From: an uncultured Geobacteraceae bacterium
GTDB taxonomy: Bacteria; Desulfobacterota; Desulfuromonadia; Geobacterales; Pseudopelobacteraceae
NCBI GenBank assembly: GCA_903875605.1
Contig: CAIQWT010000022.1
Span: 1 to 33,363 of the forward strand
Length of the DNA: 33,363 bases
Reading direction: 5' to 3'
Shown: positions 1-7,155 of the stretch, in pieces
Layout of the letters: the number at the start of each line of letters is the position of its first letter
Numbering within the stretch: position 1 is the first letter of the stretch
Program-made: the position numbers and the translations under genes
Notes under the pieces: model-generated
Told to the model about the DNA's origin: nothing
Seen by the model: only the letters and a program-made list of their open reading frames with translations
Database searches by the model: none

Positions 1-606
1 AGGCTTGAACTTACCAATCATGATGATAGCGAAGTATCACATCATGAATTTCGGTTTGCAAAATCTGGTAATAATGAAGTTATTGTTATTATCCGTAATG
101 TTACTAACAGAAAGCTATATGAAGAAAAACTGGTTCATGTCAGTAACCACGATGCGTTGACGAAAGTATACAATCGTACCTTCTATGAATCAGAACTTGA
201 ACGTCTTGGCAAAAGCCGTAGATATCCTGTGGGTGTAATTATAATTGATCTGGATGGTCTTAAAGCCACTAACGATACATATGGTCACGCCGCAGGTGAT
301 AAGATGATTATCAAAGCGGCAAACGTCCTACATGATGCTGTCAGAGCAGATGATTTGATAGCCAGAATAGGTGGAGATGAATTTGCTATTCTCCTGCCAG
401 AAACGAGTGCAGAAGCTTTAGGAGACGCTGAACAACGCATCATGAAGGCTGTAGAACAGTCGAATGAAACAGGAGATGGATTTACTCTGAAGTTATCTTT
501 GGGTACTGCGTTGGCTGAAACAAAGGAAAAATTGCTTGGCTCTGTGCGATTGGCTGACAAAAATATGTATCACAACAAAGCTTCAAAGAAACCAAATGGT
601 GCATGA
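1..606 (+). CDS. PAS-GGDEF diguanylate cyclase, 5' end missing
   Basis: The reading frame is open from the first base, so the start lies outside the window. The first ~45 residues end in a stretch typical of the last strand of a PAS domain and its linker (IIRNVTNRKLYEEKL). A GGDEF domain follows, with the DxLT-type entry (HDALTKVYNR), the metal-site stretch IIIDLDGLKATNDTYGH and an intact active site RIGGDEFAILLPE. RADD sits exactly five residues before GGDEF and matches the RxxD inhibitory I-site. The protein should therefore make cyclic di-GMP from two GTP and be product-inhibited. Sensor domains lie upstream and cannot be named. A TTG at 157 is in frame, but the domain clearly starts before it, so it is not a plausible start. 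No EAL domain follows. Confidence 0.93.
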   Translation, partial: RLELTNHDDSEVSHHEFRFAKSGNNEVIVIIRNVTNRKLYEEKLVHVSNHDALTKVYNRTFYESELERLGKSRRYPVGVIIIDLDGLKATNDTYGHAAGDKMIIKAANVLHDAVRADDLIARIGGDEFAILLPETSAEALGDAEQRIMKAVEQSNETGDGFTLKLSLGTALAETKEKLLGSVRLADKNMYHNKASKKPNGA

Positions 607-672
607 TGCTATTGTTGGGAAAAACGCCAATAATTTTGGTTGATTAAATATCCATTGATCAAAGATTAAAAT

Positions 673-688
673 TGTAGAATATTCTACA
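673..688. promoter_or_regulatory. Perfect 16-bp palindrome upstream of ihfA
   Basis: TGTAGAATATTCTACA is a perfect inverted repeat about 50 bp before the ihfA start, inside the AT-rich region where its promoter must lie. It looks like a dimeric repressor or activator site. Its half-site TGTAG/CTACA also occurs in the paired dyads at 31782 and 31826, but there the spacer is four bases, not six. The binding protein is unknown. Confidence 0.5.
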
Positions 689-736
689 GTGTATCGACAA
701 GTTGCATTTTTATTTTACGAAACAGGAGTATAGCAA

Positions 737-1027
737 ATGGCACTGACCAAACTTGATATCGTAGAGAAAATACATACTGAATTGGGGTTCCAGAAAAAAG
801 AATCTGTGGAACTGATAGAGTCAGTATTTTCCCTAATGAAGGATACTCTTGCATCAGGTGAAACTATTAAGATATCGGGCTTCGGCAGTTTTGTTGTGAA
901 ACAGAAGGCTGATCGGCGTGGTCGTAACCCGCAGACAGGTGAAACTATCACCATCGGATCACGCAGGATTTTAACTTATAAGGTTAGTAGCAAGCTCAAA
1001 CAGGCAATCAATGAAATTAAACCTTGA
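737..1027 (+). CDS. ihfA: Integration host factor alpha subunit (HU/IHF family)
   Basis: A 96-aa DNA-bending protein of the HU/IHF family. The N-terminus MALTKLDIVEKI, the ISGFGSFVV core and the arm motif GRNPQTGETITI, with its intercalating proline, are all present. The opening residues and arm match IHF-alpha better than HU. As a heterodimer with IHF-beta it would make sharp bends at specific sites, including those that let sigma-54 activators reach the promoter. An AGGAG at 724-728 supports the ATG at 737. The usual ihfA neighbour pheT is absent. The gene sits between a GGDEF protein and a DNA glycosylase, so this may be an extra copy. Its stop overlaps the next small ORF. Confidence 0.92.
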   Translation: MALTKLDIVEKIHTELGFQKKESVELIESVFSLMKDTLASGETIKISGFGSFVVKQKADRRGRNPQTGETITIGSRRILTYKVSSKLKQAINEIKP

Positions 1028-1116
1028 TGGATAATCTTGCAGTTAAACTTGCGTTAGCTCCATTTGTACTATTCATCATTATCATTGGAATCTTCATATA
1101 CCTGAAGCGCAGGTAG
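1027..1116 (+). CDS. Possible 29-aa single-helix membrane protein
   Basis: A short ORF whose ATG overlaps the ihfA stop (TGATG). The product is a five-residue polar head with an Asp and an Asn, a hydrophobic stretch of about 20 residues (LAPFVLFIIIIGIFIYL), and a basic KRR tail, which is the layout of a small inner-membrane protein with its C-terminus in the cytoplasm. There is no separate Shine-Dalgarno sequence, so translation would depend on coupling to ihfA. It ends 8 bp before the next gene. No family is recognised. The hydrophobic pattern and tight packing argue for a real gene, but the length is too short to be sure. Confidence 0.45.
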   Translation: MDNLAVKLALAPFVLFIIIIGIFIYLKRR

Positions 1117-1124
1117 AATTAAAT

Positions 1125-1688
1125 ATGACATCCATTGACGTACTCTCCAAAGACCCTGTAATGAGAAGACTGATTGACACACATCAGCCTGTTTCCATTG
1201 GTGGGAGTCCTTTATATGATGCTTTAATTGGATCAGTAATTTCTCAACAGCTTTCTGAATCTGCTTCGACAACGATCTATAGACGTTTGAAAGAATTATC
1301 TCCTATCACTCCCGAAGCATTATTTGCACTTGATATTGAATCATATAGGTCTTGTGGAATCAGTAGACAGAAAGCAAGTTATCTTAAATCTATCTCTGAA
1401 GCGGCACTCAATGGTGAACTTGATAGTATTGAAGGTAAAACTGATGATGAAATAGTTGAAATTTTAACTAGAATTAAAGGTGTGGGAGAGTGGACTGCAC
1501 AAATGGTATTGATATTTGCCTGTGGGCATCAAGACATTTGGGCTTCAAAAGATGCAGGATTATTGAGAGCGGCAAGAAAACTTTATAATATTCAGACGGT
1601 AGAAGAGTTCATAGAACTAGGCGAACGATTTAAGCCGTACAGATCACATGCGGCATGGTATCTGTGGAGTGTAGTGGACTCAAAGTAG
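1125..1688 (+). CDS. AlkA-type DNA-3-methyladenine glycosylase (HhH-GPD)
   Basis: A 187-aa base-excision repair glycosylase of the HhH-GPD superfamily. The helix-hairpin-helix is seen as IKGVGEWTAQM (residues 117-127), and the catalytic Asp is D143 in SKDAGLLRA, placed as in AlkA. It should remove alkylated purines such as 3-methyladenine from DNA and leave an abasic site. It lacks the extra N-terminal domain of E. coli AlkA (about 280 aa), which is normal for the short branch of this family. The ATG at 1125 follows the small ORF above by 8 bp, so ihfA, the small ORF and this gene may be co-transcribed. No FeS cluster motif is present, so it is not an EndoIII or MutY type. Confidence 0.9.
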   Translation: MTSIDVLSKDPVMRRLIDTHQPVSIGGSPLYDALIGSVISQQLSESASTTIYRRLKELSPITPEALFALDIESYRSCGISRQKASYLKSISEAALNGELDSIEGKTDDEIVEILTRIKGVGEWTAQMVLIFACGHQDIWASKDAGLLRAARKLYNIQTVEEFIELGERFKPYRSHAAWYLWSVVDSK

Positions 1689-1952
1689 CGTGGAGTAGCA
1701 GGTTGACTATCTTGAATTATGTATTGCAAGTTGTAGGATAAAATTGTATTGTTACCAAGCTAACAGGCTAGTAATATTGGTGTTTAGTTTTTCAAATAGT
1801 TGCAAAATAGTTGCACATCAGAAGCGTATCTTTGATAAAAAATGATGATTTATGAGAAGTGTCCGAAAATGTAGTTTTATAAGTCACCTGTAAGTAGCTT
1901 ATTTGGTTGATATATATCATGTAAGGGTGCGGCTCAAAATAACGTAATTAGC

Positions 1953-1998
1953 GTTCACACGGCAGGGGTCGCAGGTTCGAACCCTGCAACGCCCACCA
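1953..1998 (+). tRNA. 3' fragment of tRNA-Val (CAC), likely att remnant
   Basis: The sequence can be read from the anticodon loop onward: loop TTCACAC (anticodon CAC), 3' anticodon stem GGCAG, variable loop, T arm GCAGG-TTCGAAC-CCTGC, acceptor 3' strand AACGCCC, discriminator A and encoded CCA. The 5' half is missing. The bases before the loop do not give the expected acceptor strand GGGCGTT or a D arm. A break in the anticodon loop with an intact 3' end is the classic result of tyrosine-recombinase integration into a tRNA gene. The displaced copy stays at the far end of the element, which would place the element to the left. Confidence 0.75.
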
Positions 1999-2008
1999 AT
2001 AAAAACAG

Positions 2009-2039
2009 GGACTTATCCGAATTCGGCTAAGTCCTTTTT
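2009..2039 (+). terminator. Rho-independent terminator after tRNA-Val fragment
   Basis: The arms GGACTTA and TAAGTCC enclose a further palindrome, CCGAATTCGG, and are followed by five T. It lies 10 bases after the CCA of the tRNA fragment and is probably the tRNA gene's own terminator. Confidence 0.85.
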
Positions 2040-2439
2040 CTTTTTAGTTATATCTTAAGTCCTCAGTAAGTCTGCTTATTGAAAACTTGTACCCTCAACA
2101 GTAAAATGAGCTACCGTTTTAAGATACGTCCTGCCATATTCACTGCACTTATAGTACTAGGCTCTGACAGGTCCAAGGAAGCGTTCTCCTGTGTGGTCTT
2201 CTCGCTAGCTTTGGATTAGATTAGAACGCTTGTTATTTGATTCGTCGGTGGTATTGTGTCACTTGAACAATTAGTGGCATTGTTTAGCTGGGAATAGGTC
2301 TAAGTGATAATAAGCTGCTATAAACTTATAATTTTGTTGATTACAGATATTTTAAAGGCCAACATCCAACATAGGAGGATGGCCGGATCTGATCAGTAAC
2401 GAGTTGGAACTAAAAACAAGGAGAGGAGATCAGGAAGTT

Positions 2440-3531
2440 ATGCCATCTGAATTGCATGTTCCAAATGATTGTGATTTATATGAGGCAATTAGTAATATTG
2501 ATGAATATGGCACTATATATTTATCTAACGGTATTTATTCACTATCTGGGGATCTTACCATCTGTAAACCACTAAATATTCAAGGCGAAGAATGTGACCA
2601 ACCTGCAATAATAGAAACATCTGTTAATAGTAGCATAGTTATAGAAACATACGGACTTGTGTCCATGACCCATATTAGAGTTGTTGACGTATTTGTATTA
2701 CCCTCTATACCCATAACTGTCAATAACGGCAAATTAGATTTATATAGGTGCTTAATAACAAGTCGAAACAAAGGAACTGAAAATAATTTCTTGTATAACA
2801 TGTGTGGTATTTTACTATTAAATGACTCAGTTATAGAAATGAAATTATGTAGAATATCTAATCAGTTAAATGGTATAAGACTTTGTAATAACGCCAAAGC
2901 ATCCATTACTAAATGCATTATAAGTGATAATAGTGCGAGTGGGATATACTCAAAAGACACATCAACAATTAATGTCAATTCTTCGAAAATTCAGAATAAT
3001 GGCAGCACCGGAGTTATTGATTCTTCAGAATCTTCCACTGTACTTATAGACTGCAATATATCGGGTAATGTTAGAAATGGAATAGCGATTTACTCACAAA
3101 ACGCTATGATTAAAAAATGTTTTATTGTCTCAAACAGACGTTATGGAATAGCAATTATAGATTCATTGAACTCAGAAATAATAGAAAATGAGGTAAATCT
3201 TAATTATCAAGATGGGATATTAATTCAAGGGAAATCATCTCCATTATTAAGTGATAATAAATGTGAATCAAACAGAGAAGCTGGCATAGTCTATATTCGC
3301 GAAGCAACCGGAACAGCTGAAAGAAATTTGTGTAGAAAAAATAAGTACGGTATACACGTTATGAATAGTGCATCACCTGATTTGATCGGGAATGTTTGTG
3401 AGAGTAACCAGTTGAATGGAATATTATTCACAGATGAATCTGGAGGCAGTGCTATTGGTAACATATGCATTGATAATACAGAGGATATTATTAGCATAAC
3501 TAAAAATGCTTTACCAATAATCATCGATTAG
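2440..3531 (+). CDS. Right-handed beta-helix (NosD/CASH-like) repeat protein
   Basis: A 363-aa protein made almost wholly of repeated rungs of the form xxCxIxxNxxxGIxxxxS, as in the NosD/CASH and pectate-lyase-like beta-helix families. Many rungs carry a cysteine at one position (ITKCIISDN, LIDCNISGN, IKKCFIVSN, SDNKCESN, IGNVCESN, IGNICIDN), forming a cysteine ladder. The first ~60 residues (LYEAISNIDEYGTIYLSNGIY) form the usual entry motif of such helices. There is no signal peptide or anchor, so a cytoplasmic protein is implied. The start is placed at ATG 2440, with AAGGAGAGGAGA ten bases upstream; an in-frame TTG at 2404 lies before that site and is rejected. Base composition is AT-rich, unlike the operons further right, which suggests recent acquisition. 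No catalytic residues can be assigned. A scaffold or binding role is as likely as a sugar enzyme. Confidence 0.85.
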   Translation: MPSELHVPNDCDLYEAISNIDEYGTIYLSNGIYSLSGDLTICKPLNIQGEECDQPAIIETSVNSSIVIETYGLVSMTHIRVVDVFVLPSIPITVNNGKLDLYRCLITSRNKGTENNFLYNMCGILLLNDSVIEMKLCRISNQLNGIRLCNNAKASITKCIISDNSASGIYSKDTSTINVNSSKIQNNGSTGVIDSSESSTVLIDCNISGNVRNGIAIYSQNAMIKKCFIVSNRRYGIAIIDSLNSEIIENEVNLNYQDGILIQGKSSPLLSDNKCESNREAGIVYIREATGTAERNLCRKNKYGIHVMNSASPDLIGNVCESNQLNGILFTDESGGSAIGNICIDNTEDIISITKNALPIIID

Positions 3532-3628
3532 TTGGTACCTGCAAAAGGAGTGCGCCAGACACACCAGGCAACCTTATGCCGCAGTCGAAGGTTTTGACGC
3601 TAAAGACACTCACCAAAAGGAGAAACAA

Positions 3629-3949
3629 ATGGAGCAAAGTACGATAATAGAATCATGCGAGTTCTTATTTGGTCAACACTCTGATGAATGGAGCAATCAA
3701 GCGGGAATTTACATTTTTGCTGGGTTGAATTTAGATCGGAAGTGGACTCCCATAGTTGTTGGGCAATGCGACAGTTTTGCAGACAGTATTCCATTGCATT
3801 CATTATGGGCCACGGCGAAGAAGCAAGGGGCAACTCATGTCCTTTATCGACCAACACCTTTAAAGCATGATCGTGATCGTATAGAAAATATTTTAATTAC
3901 AAAATATGCGGATTTAGTAATTCTTCAAGAAGGGCAAAAAAAGGAGTGA
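3629..3949 (+). CDS. Small GIY-YIG-like protein
   Basis: A 106-aa protein with features of the GIY-YIG nuclease fold: AGIYIFAG near residues 25-32, a second strand PIVVGQCDSFADSIPLH in place of YIG, ATHVLYRP, and RDRIENILITKYAD, whose Glu is placed like the metal-binding Glu of the family. The YIG motif is changed to VVG, as in a branch of short uncharacterised family members, so catalytic activity is uncertain. The ATG at 3629 has AAAAGGAG eight bases before it. It stands alone between the beta-helix gene and a damaged gene in an AT-rich accessory stretch, where small nucleases of mobile elements or defence loci are common. Confidence 0.6.
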   Translation: MEQSTIIESCEFLFGQHSDEWSNQAGIYIFAGLNLDRKWTPIVVGQCDSFADSIPLHSLWATAKKQGATHVLYRPTPLKHDRDRIENILITKYADLVILQEGQKKE

Positions 3950-4004
3950 CAAAGGGTCGCGTCACAACAATTTACAAATAGAGAAAAACCAAATTTCCAA
4001 CCAG

Positions 4005-4045
4005 AAAGTTAGACCCGCCAAAACAAAAACTGGCGGGTCAACTTT
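4005..4045. terminator. Strong hairpin, probable terminator
   Basis: GACCCGCCA and TGGCGGGTC form a nine-pair stem around an A-rich ten-base loop. The stem extends outward by AAAGTT/AACTTT with one bulged A, giving 15 pairs. There is no long T tract, so it may also be a processing or attenuation element. It separates the GIY-YIG-like gene from the damaged gene at 4084. Confidence 0.55.
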
Positions 4046-4083
4046 ATGCCCGTTGAACAATAAAAACGGAAAAGAGTGAATGT

Positions 4084-4402
4084 ATGAATTCAGCTGAACA
4101 AATAATAGCAAAGCAGGCTGAATGGGCAAACAACAAAGTGCTTGAACTAATTGGAAGTGCTGGAGACCGAGGCCGCAAAGTTTATACAACAAAAATCGAA
4201 GACAATCTATTTCAACCGCTCAACGAGAAATCAAGAAATGAACTTTTAGGTGGAGATGGGGGGGCAAGCACCCATACCTCCTGATCTCAGCTCTATACGC
4301 ACATCCAACCTGCATCCAATAAATCTATTTTGGCGTTACCTGCGATCTACAGTCGTCGGTATGGGCTTTACTTTTACTTTGCAAAGTTGGCTGCCCAAAT
4401 GA
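4084..4402 (+). pseudogene. Frameshifted, truncated nuclease-like gene
   Basis: The first frame (4084-4284) codes for 66 aa beginning MNSAEQIIAKQAEWANNKVLELIGSA in style, with RGRKVYTTKIEDNLFQPL and RNELLGGDGG. From memory this order resembles the N-terminus of a PD-(D/E)XK-like restriction-associated family; this is a weak assignment. The frame then hits a run of seven G (4258-4264) and ends soon after in unrelated residues. Removing one G would join it to the frame running to 4402, which reads PPDLSSIRTSNLHPINLFWRY and looks like a natural continuation. Even so it stops after about 45 codons, so the gene is broken and short. A weak GGAAAAGAGTG precedes the ATG. Alternatives are phase variation at the G tract or a genuinely short protein. 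Confidence 0.5.
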
Positions 4403-4547
4403 AAACTATCCAAACTAGAATCTCAGATATTCTTCTATGCTTTAGGAACGATTGGACTTTAATGGCTATTTCCCTTATTGTGCGCAAATATATATTCATC
4501 CATACAAAATAAATGAAGAGCCGTGGATGCTAACTCCGGAGGATAGA

Positions 4548-5414
4548 ATGAAAGATAACGTTATCACACCGAGCACCAGGTTATGTGCTGTTATTGGAAA
4601 CCCTGTAGGACACAGTATGTCTCCAGCAATACATAACGCTGCTTTTAATTTTCTTAACCTGGACTATGTTTATGTTGCCTTCAAAGTAGAGGACGTAAAA
4701 AACGTATTAACAGGTATGAGAGCATTGACTAATTTTCGTGGTTTAAGCGTAACAATCCCTCATAAAATTGACATAATAAAATATGTCGATGAAATTAATG
4801 ATATAGACCGTTCAATCGGTTCAATTAATACTGTTATAAACGAAGATGGTAAATTAATTGGATTGGGGACTGATGGCCCTGCGGCTCTCAAAGCATTGGT
4901 TGATGCTGGTGTAGAGTTGTGTGGCAAGAATGTAGTCATGGTTGGTTCCGGTGGTGTTGCAAGAGCAATAGCATTTACTCTTGCCCAAAAAGCTGAAGTG
5001 GGTAAAATATCTCTCCTGGACATTGATCAGGGTATGCTTCAGGGATTGGCACTGGATTTAAAATCCGGGACAAAGGCAGATATTGAATCATTTGTTTCAA
5101 ATGACGCATCAATTGCTAAAGTAATGGAGTATGCGAATGTCATAATAAATTGCACACCTGTAGGTATGTATCCTCGTGAAGGTGTTTCTATAGTTCCGGT
5201 AGAGCTCTTAAAAGCTGGACAAGCTGTTTTTGATGTTGTGTATAATCCGCTCGAAACAAAAATGCTTAGTGATGCCAAATCCAGAGGACTGATAGCTGTC
5301 TCAGGTGTTGATATGTTTTTAAATCAAGCTGCAATGCAATTTGAACATTTTACGGGAGTCGAGGCACCTATCGAAGAGATGAGAAGGGTACTCATGGAGA
5401 AATTAAAGATATGA
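4548..5414 (+). CDS. aroE: Shikimate dehydrogenase
   Basis: A 288-aa NADP-dependent enzyme that reduces 3-dehydroshikimate to shikimate in chorismate synthesis. The substrate loop GHSMSPAIHN (residues 21-30), LSVTIPHK with catalytic Lys73, GSINTV, GTDG with Asp109, the nucleotide-binding loop GSGGVARAI and NCTPVGMYP are all present. The length is normal. ATG 4548 is chosen because GGAGG lies five bases before it. The frame is open further upstream (TTG at 4452, ATG at 4527), but those codons lie outside the conserved protein. The last four bases overlap the start of aroK (ATGA), so the two are translationally coupled. Confidence 0.97.
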   Translation: MKDNVITPSTRLCAVIGNPVGHSMSPAIHNAAFNFLNLDYVYVAFKVEDVKNVLTGMRALTNFRGLSVTIPHKIDIIKYVDEINDIDRSIGSINTVINEDGKLIGLGTDGPAALKALVDAGVELCGKNVVMVGSGGVARAIAFTLAQKAEVGKISLLDIDQGMLQGLALDLKSGTKADIESFVSNDASIAKVMEYANVIINCTPVGMYPREGVSIVPVELLKAGQAVFDVVYNPLETKMLSDAKSRGLIAVSGVDMFLNQAAMQFEHFTGVEAPIEEMRRVLMEKLKI

Positions 5415-5929
5415 ATTTAGTTTTAATTGGATATCGTGGCACCGGCAAAAGTACCGTTGGCACTCTATTAGCTGAGCGTCTTGGAATGCGGTATGTCTGC
5501 ATGGATAATGAAATTACAACAAAGGCGAAAATGTCCACGCCTGAGATTGTTGCAGCGTATGGCTGGAGTAAATTCCGTGACATGGAAGCCGAGTTGACTA
5601 TAGAGCTGACCAGTCAAGATGGCTTGATAATTGATACCGGCGGTGGTGTCATAGAACGTCAGGAAAATGTTAAAGCTCTTCAGGCTAATACGCAAATATT
5701 CTGGCTTCATGCATCAGTTGATACAATTATCTCACGTATTCAGGATGACTCTTCCCGGCCTGCGTTAACTTCGGGTAAGACATTTGTAGAAGAAGTTGCA
5801 GAAGTTTTGGCTAAAAGAGAGCCGGTTTATAAAGCAGCGGCAGATCATAGCATTGATGCAAATAATGCCAGCCCAAGTCAGATTACTGATCTCATCGTTA
5901 AAATATGGGTTGAATGTAAATCGACCTGA
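5411..5929 (+). CDS. aroK: Shikimate kinase
   Basis: A 172-aa cytosolic kinase that phosphorylates shikimate at the 3-hydroxyl using ATP, the step after AroE. Walker A is GYRGTGKST (7-15). Shikimate contacts are Asp32 in MDNE, Arg56 in KFRDME and the DTGGGV loop (75-80). The lid is the SRPAL region near residue 118. The start ATG overlaps the aroE stop. The pair is followed by a strong terminator, so it forms a two-gene operon. The name aroK rather than aroL is by convention for a single-domain enzyme. Confidence 0.96.
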   Translation: MNLVLIGYRGTGKSTVGTLLAERLGMRYVCMDNEITTKAKMSTPEIVAAYGWSKFRDMEAELTIELTSQDGLIIDTGGGVIERQENVKALQANTQIFWLHASVDTIISRIQDDSSRPALTSGKTFVEEVAEVLAKREPVYKAAADHSIDANNASPSQITDLIVKIWVECKST

Positions 5930-5973
5930 ATATCCGAGCCTGTATAGTATTCAATTGTTAATTGCAGATTGCG

Positions 5974-6016
5974 AATAATGAAAGGGGTGGCTTGCTCAGC
6001 CACCCCTTTCATTATT
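5974..6016. terminator. Bidirectional terminator between aroK and AMIN gene
   Basis: An 18-bp perfect stem (AATAATGAAAGGGGTGGC and its complement) with a seven-base loop. AT-rich outer arms on both sides let it work for the converging aroE-aroK and TPR-AMIN operons. Confidence 0.93.
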
Positions 6017-6077
6017 ATTTATAAGTAGTTACATGTTGAATGACGTGGCAATAAATGCCATGTTTCTGATTAATAGA

Positions 6078-7079
6078 TTATTTGAAGTTGATCCGCAATC
6101 CCTCATCTGTGCTGGAAATAGTATGTGCAGGAAATCCGACTTTACTTGAATCAAGAACAATACGAATATTCTTTGGTGATATACCGATGCGGGCTTTTGT
6201 AATGCCGAACTTATTTATGGCGACGGTTTTTGCTTTCTGGCTAATTTTACCCCCCGCTATGTCAATCACGAGACGATCGGGGCCAGATATAACCATTGCC
6301 TTGTAATCGGCAACGGACTGGTTTGTGCGGATATCAATATAAGTGGAACCGGTTGTAATTTCTTTAATCATCAGAGCAGAGTTACGCACCGGTGTGAAAC
6401 TAACAGGGACTACCGGCTCTAGTTTCGGAACTCGAGTCTCGCTTGGTGCAGACGGGATTCCTGCGCCGACTGCTGCAGGTACTGCCGCTGCAGTTACAGC
6501 CAACGGCAATGAAGATTTAGCAGTTGGTTCGTCGAGTCCGAGGGGGTCTTCTTCCTGGGCGGCTACTGCCGGAGGAGCAGCAGTTATAGCTGCCGGTACT
6601 TCCACTTTTGCAACCAGCTCGGGTTGCGGCACAGGTTTTGGCTCAGGCTTCAATTCCGGCTTTGATTCCGGTTTAGTCGCTGAAACAGCAGTGCCACCAA
6701 ATGTTACAGTCAGAAGTTTACGATCAGGAGAAGCGCTGACAGAAATATCTGATTCTGCAACTAGATTAAAAATAATTCTACTTACGACAATGCCGGAAAT
6801 TTGAGCTTTGTCGACACTGATACTGGAGACTGCTCCTTTATTGACGACAATTAGCGGCTCAACTTTTTCCGGGTCAGCCTCTGCTATGTCTACAACTGCC
6901 CGCGCCTGTCCAGGTACTTTGTAAAAAGTATATGTCATTGCAATGTCAGCAGATATTTCAATTGACACAACGCTTCCGGCAACAACCGGTTTAACTTCAA
7001 GCAACTCTGCTGCGAAAACAACAGAATTCATACAACCCAGCGCTGCTAAAAGAAAAAAGGTAGAGAGAGTTTTATTCAT
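6078..7079 (-). CDS. Secreted AMIN-domain protein
   Basis: A 333-aa protein with an N-terminal signal peptide (cut near VVFAA, residue 24), a first AMIN-like domain (about 25-130), a low-complexity linker rich in Lys-Pro-Glu and Ala (about 130-230), and a second AMIN domain (about 235-333, with IKEITTGSTYIDIRTNQSV and GPDRLVIDIAGG). AMIN domains bind peptidoglycan and occur in PilQ secretins and cell-wall amidases. No secretin or amidase domain is present, so this is likely an envelope adaptor. AAGGAGG lies nine bases before the ATG. It is the second gene of an operon with the TPR gene upstream on the same strand (76-bp gap). A role with type IV pili is plausible but not shown. Confidence 0.83.
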   Translation of the reverse strand: MNKTLSTFFLLAALGCMNSVVFAAELLEVKPVVAGSVVSIEISADIAMTYTFYKVPGQARAVVDIAEADPEKVEPLIVVNKGAVSSISVDKAQISGIVVSRIIFNLVAESDISVSASPDRKLLTVTFGGTAVSATKPESKPELKPEPKPVPQPELVAKVEVPAAITAAPPAVAAQEEDPLGLDEPTAKSSLPLAVTAAAVPAAVGAGIPSAPSETRVPKLEPVVPVSFTPVRNSALMIKEITTGSTYIDIRTNQSVADYKAMVISGPDRLVIDIAGGKISQKAKTVAINKFGITKARIGISPKNIRIVLDSSKVGFPAHTISSTDEGLRINFK

Positions 7080-7155
7080 GTAGTAAGCCTCCTTATGGCC
7101 CGTCCGGCAAAACTGTTTCAGAAATGATATACAATAACTTCACTCAGTTTCTGAG

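Larger units (their letters stand above)
1689..2439. other. 750-bp region without a protein gene
   Basis: Apart from the tRNA-Val fragment (1953-1998) and the terminator after it, no reading frame or RNA is recognised. Around 2150-2235 there is less AT-rich sequence (near AGGTCCAAGGAAGCG) that could be a remnant of foreign DNA, but it matches nothing I can name. There is no integrase gene and no insertion-sequence end. Confidence 0.5.

Noticed and set aside
1929-1998. Reading the tRNA-Val fragment as a full tRNA from GGGTGCGGCTCA
   Set aside because: The acceptor 5' strand would have to be GGGCGTT and no D arm can be folded; only the 3' half pairs.
4330-4512. 60-aa ORF before aroE
   Set aside because: TTG start without ribosome site, aromatic-rich random-looking product; it overlaps the end of the broken gene's second frame.
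6343-6804. 153-aa Gly/Ala/Ser-rich ORF on the plus strand
   Set aside because: It is the reverse of the Lys-Pro-Glu linker and part of the second domain of the AMIN protein. Low complexity, no independent support.
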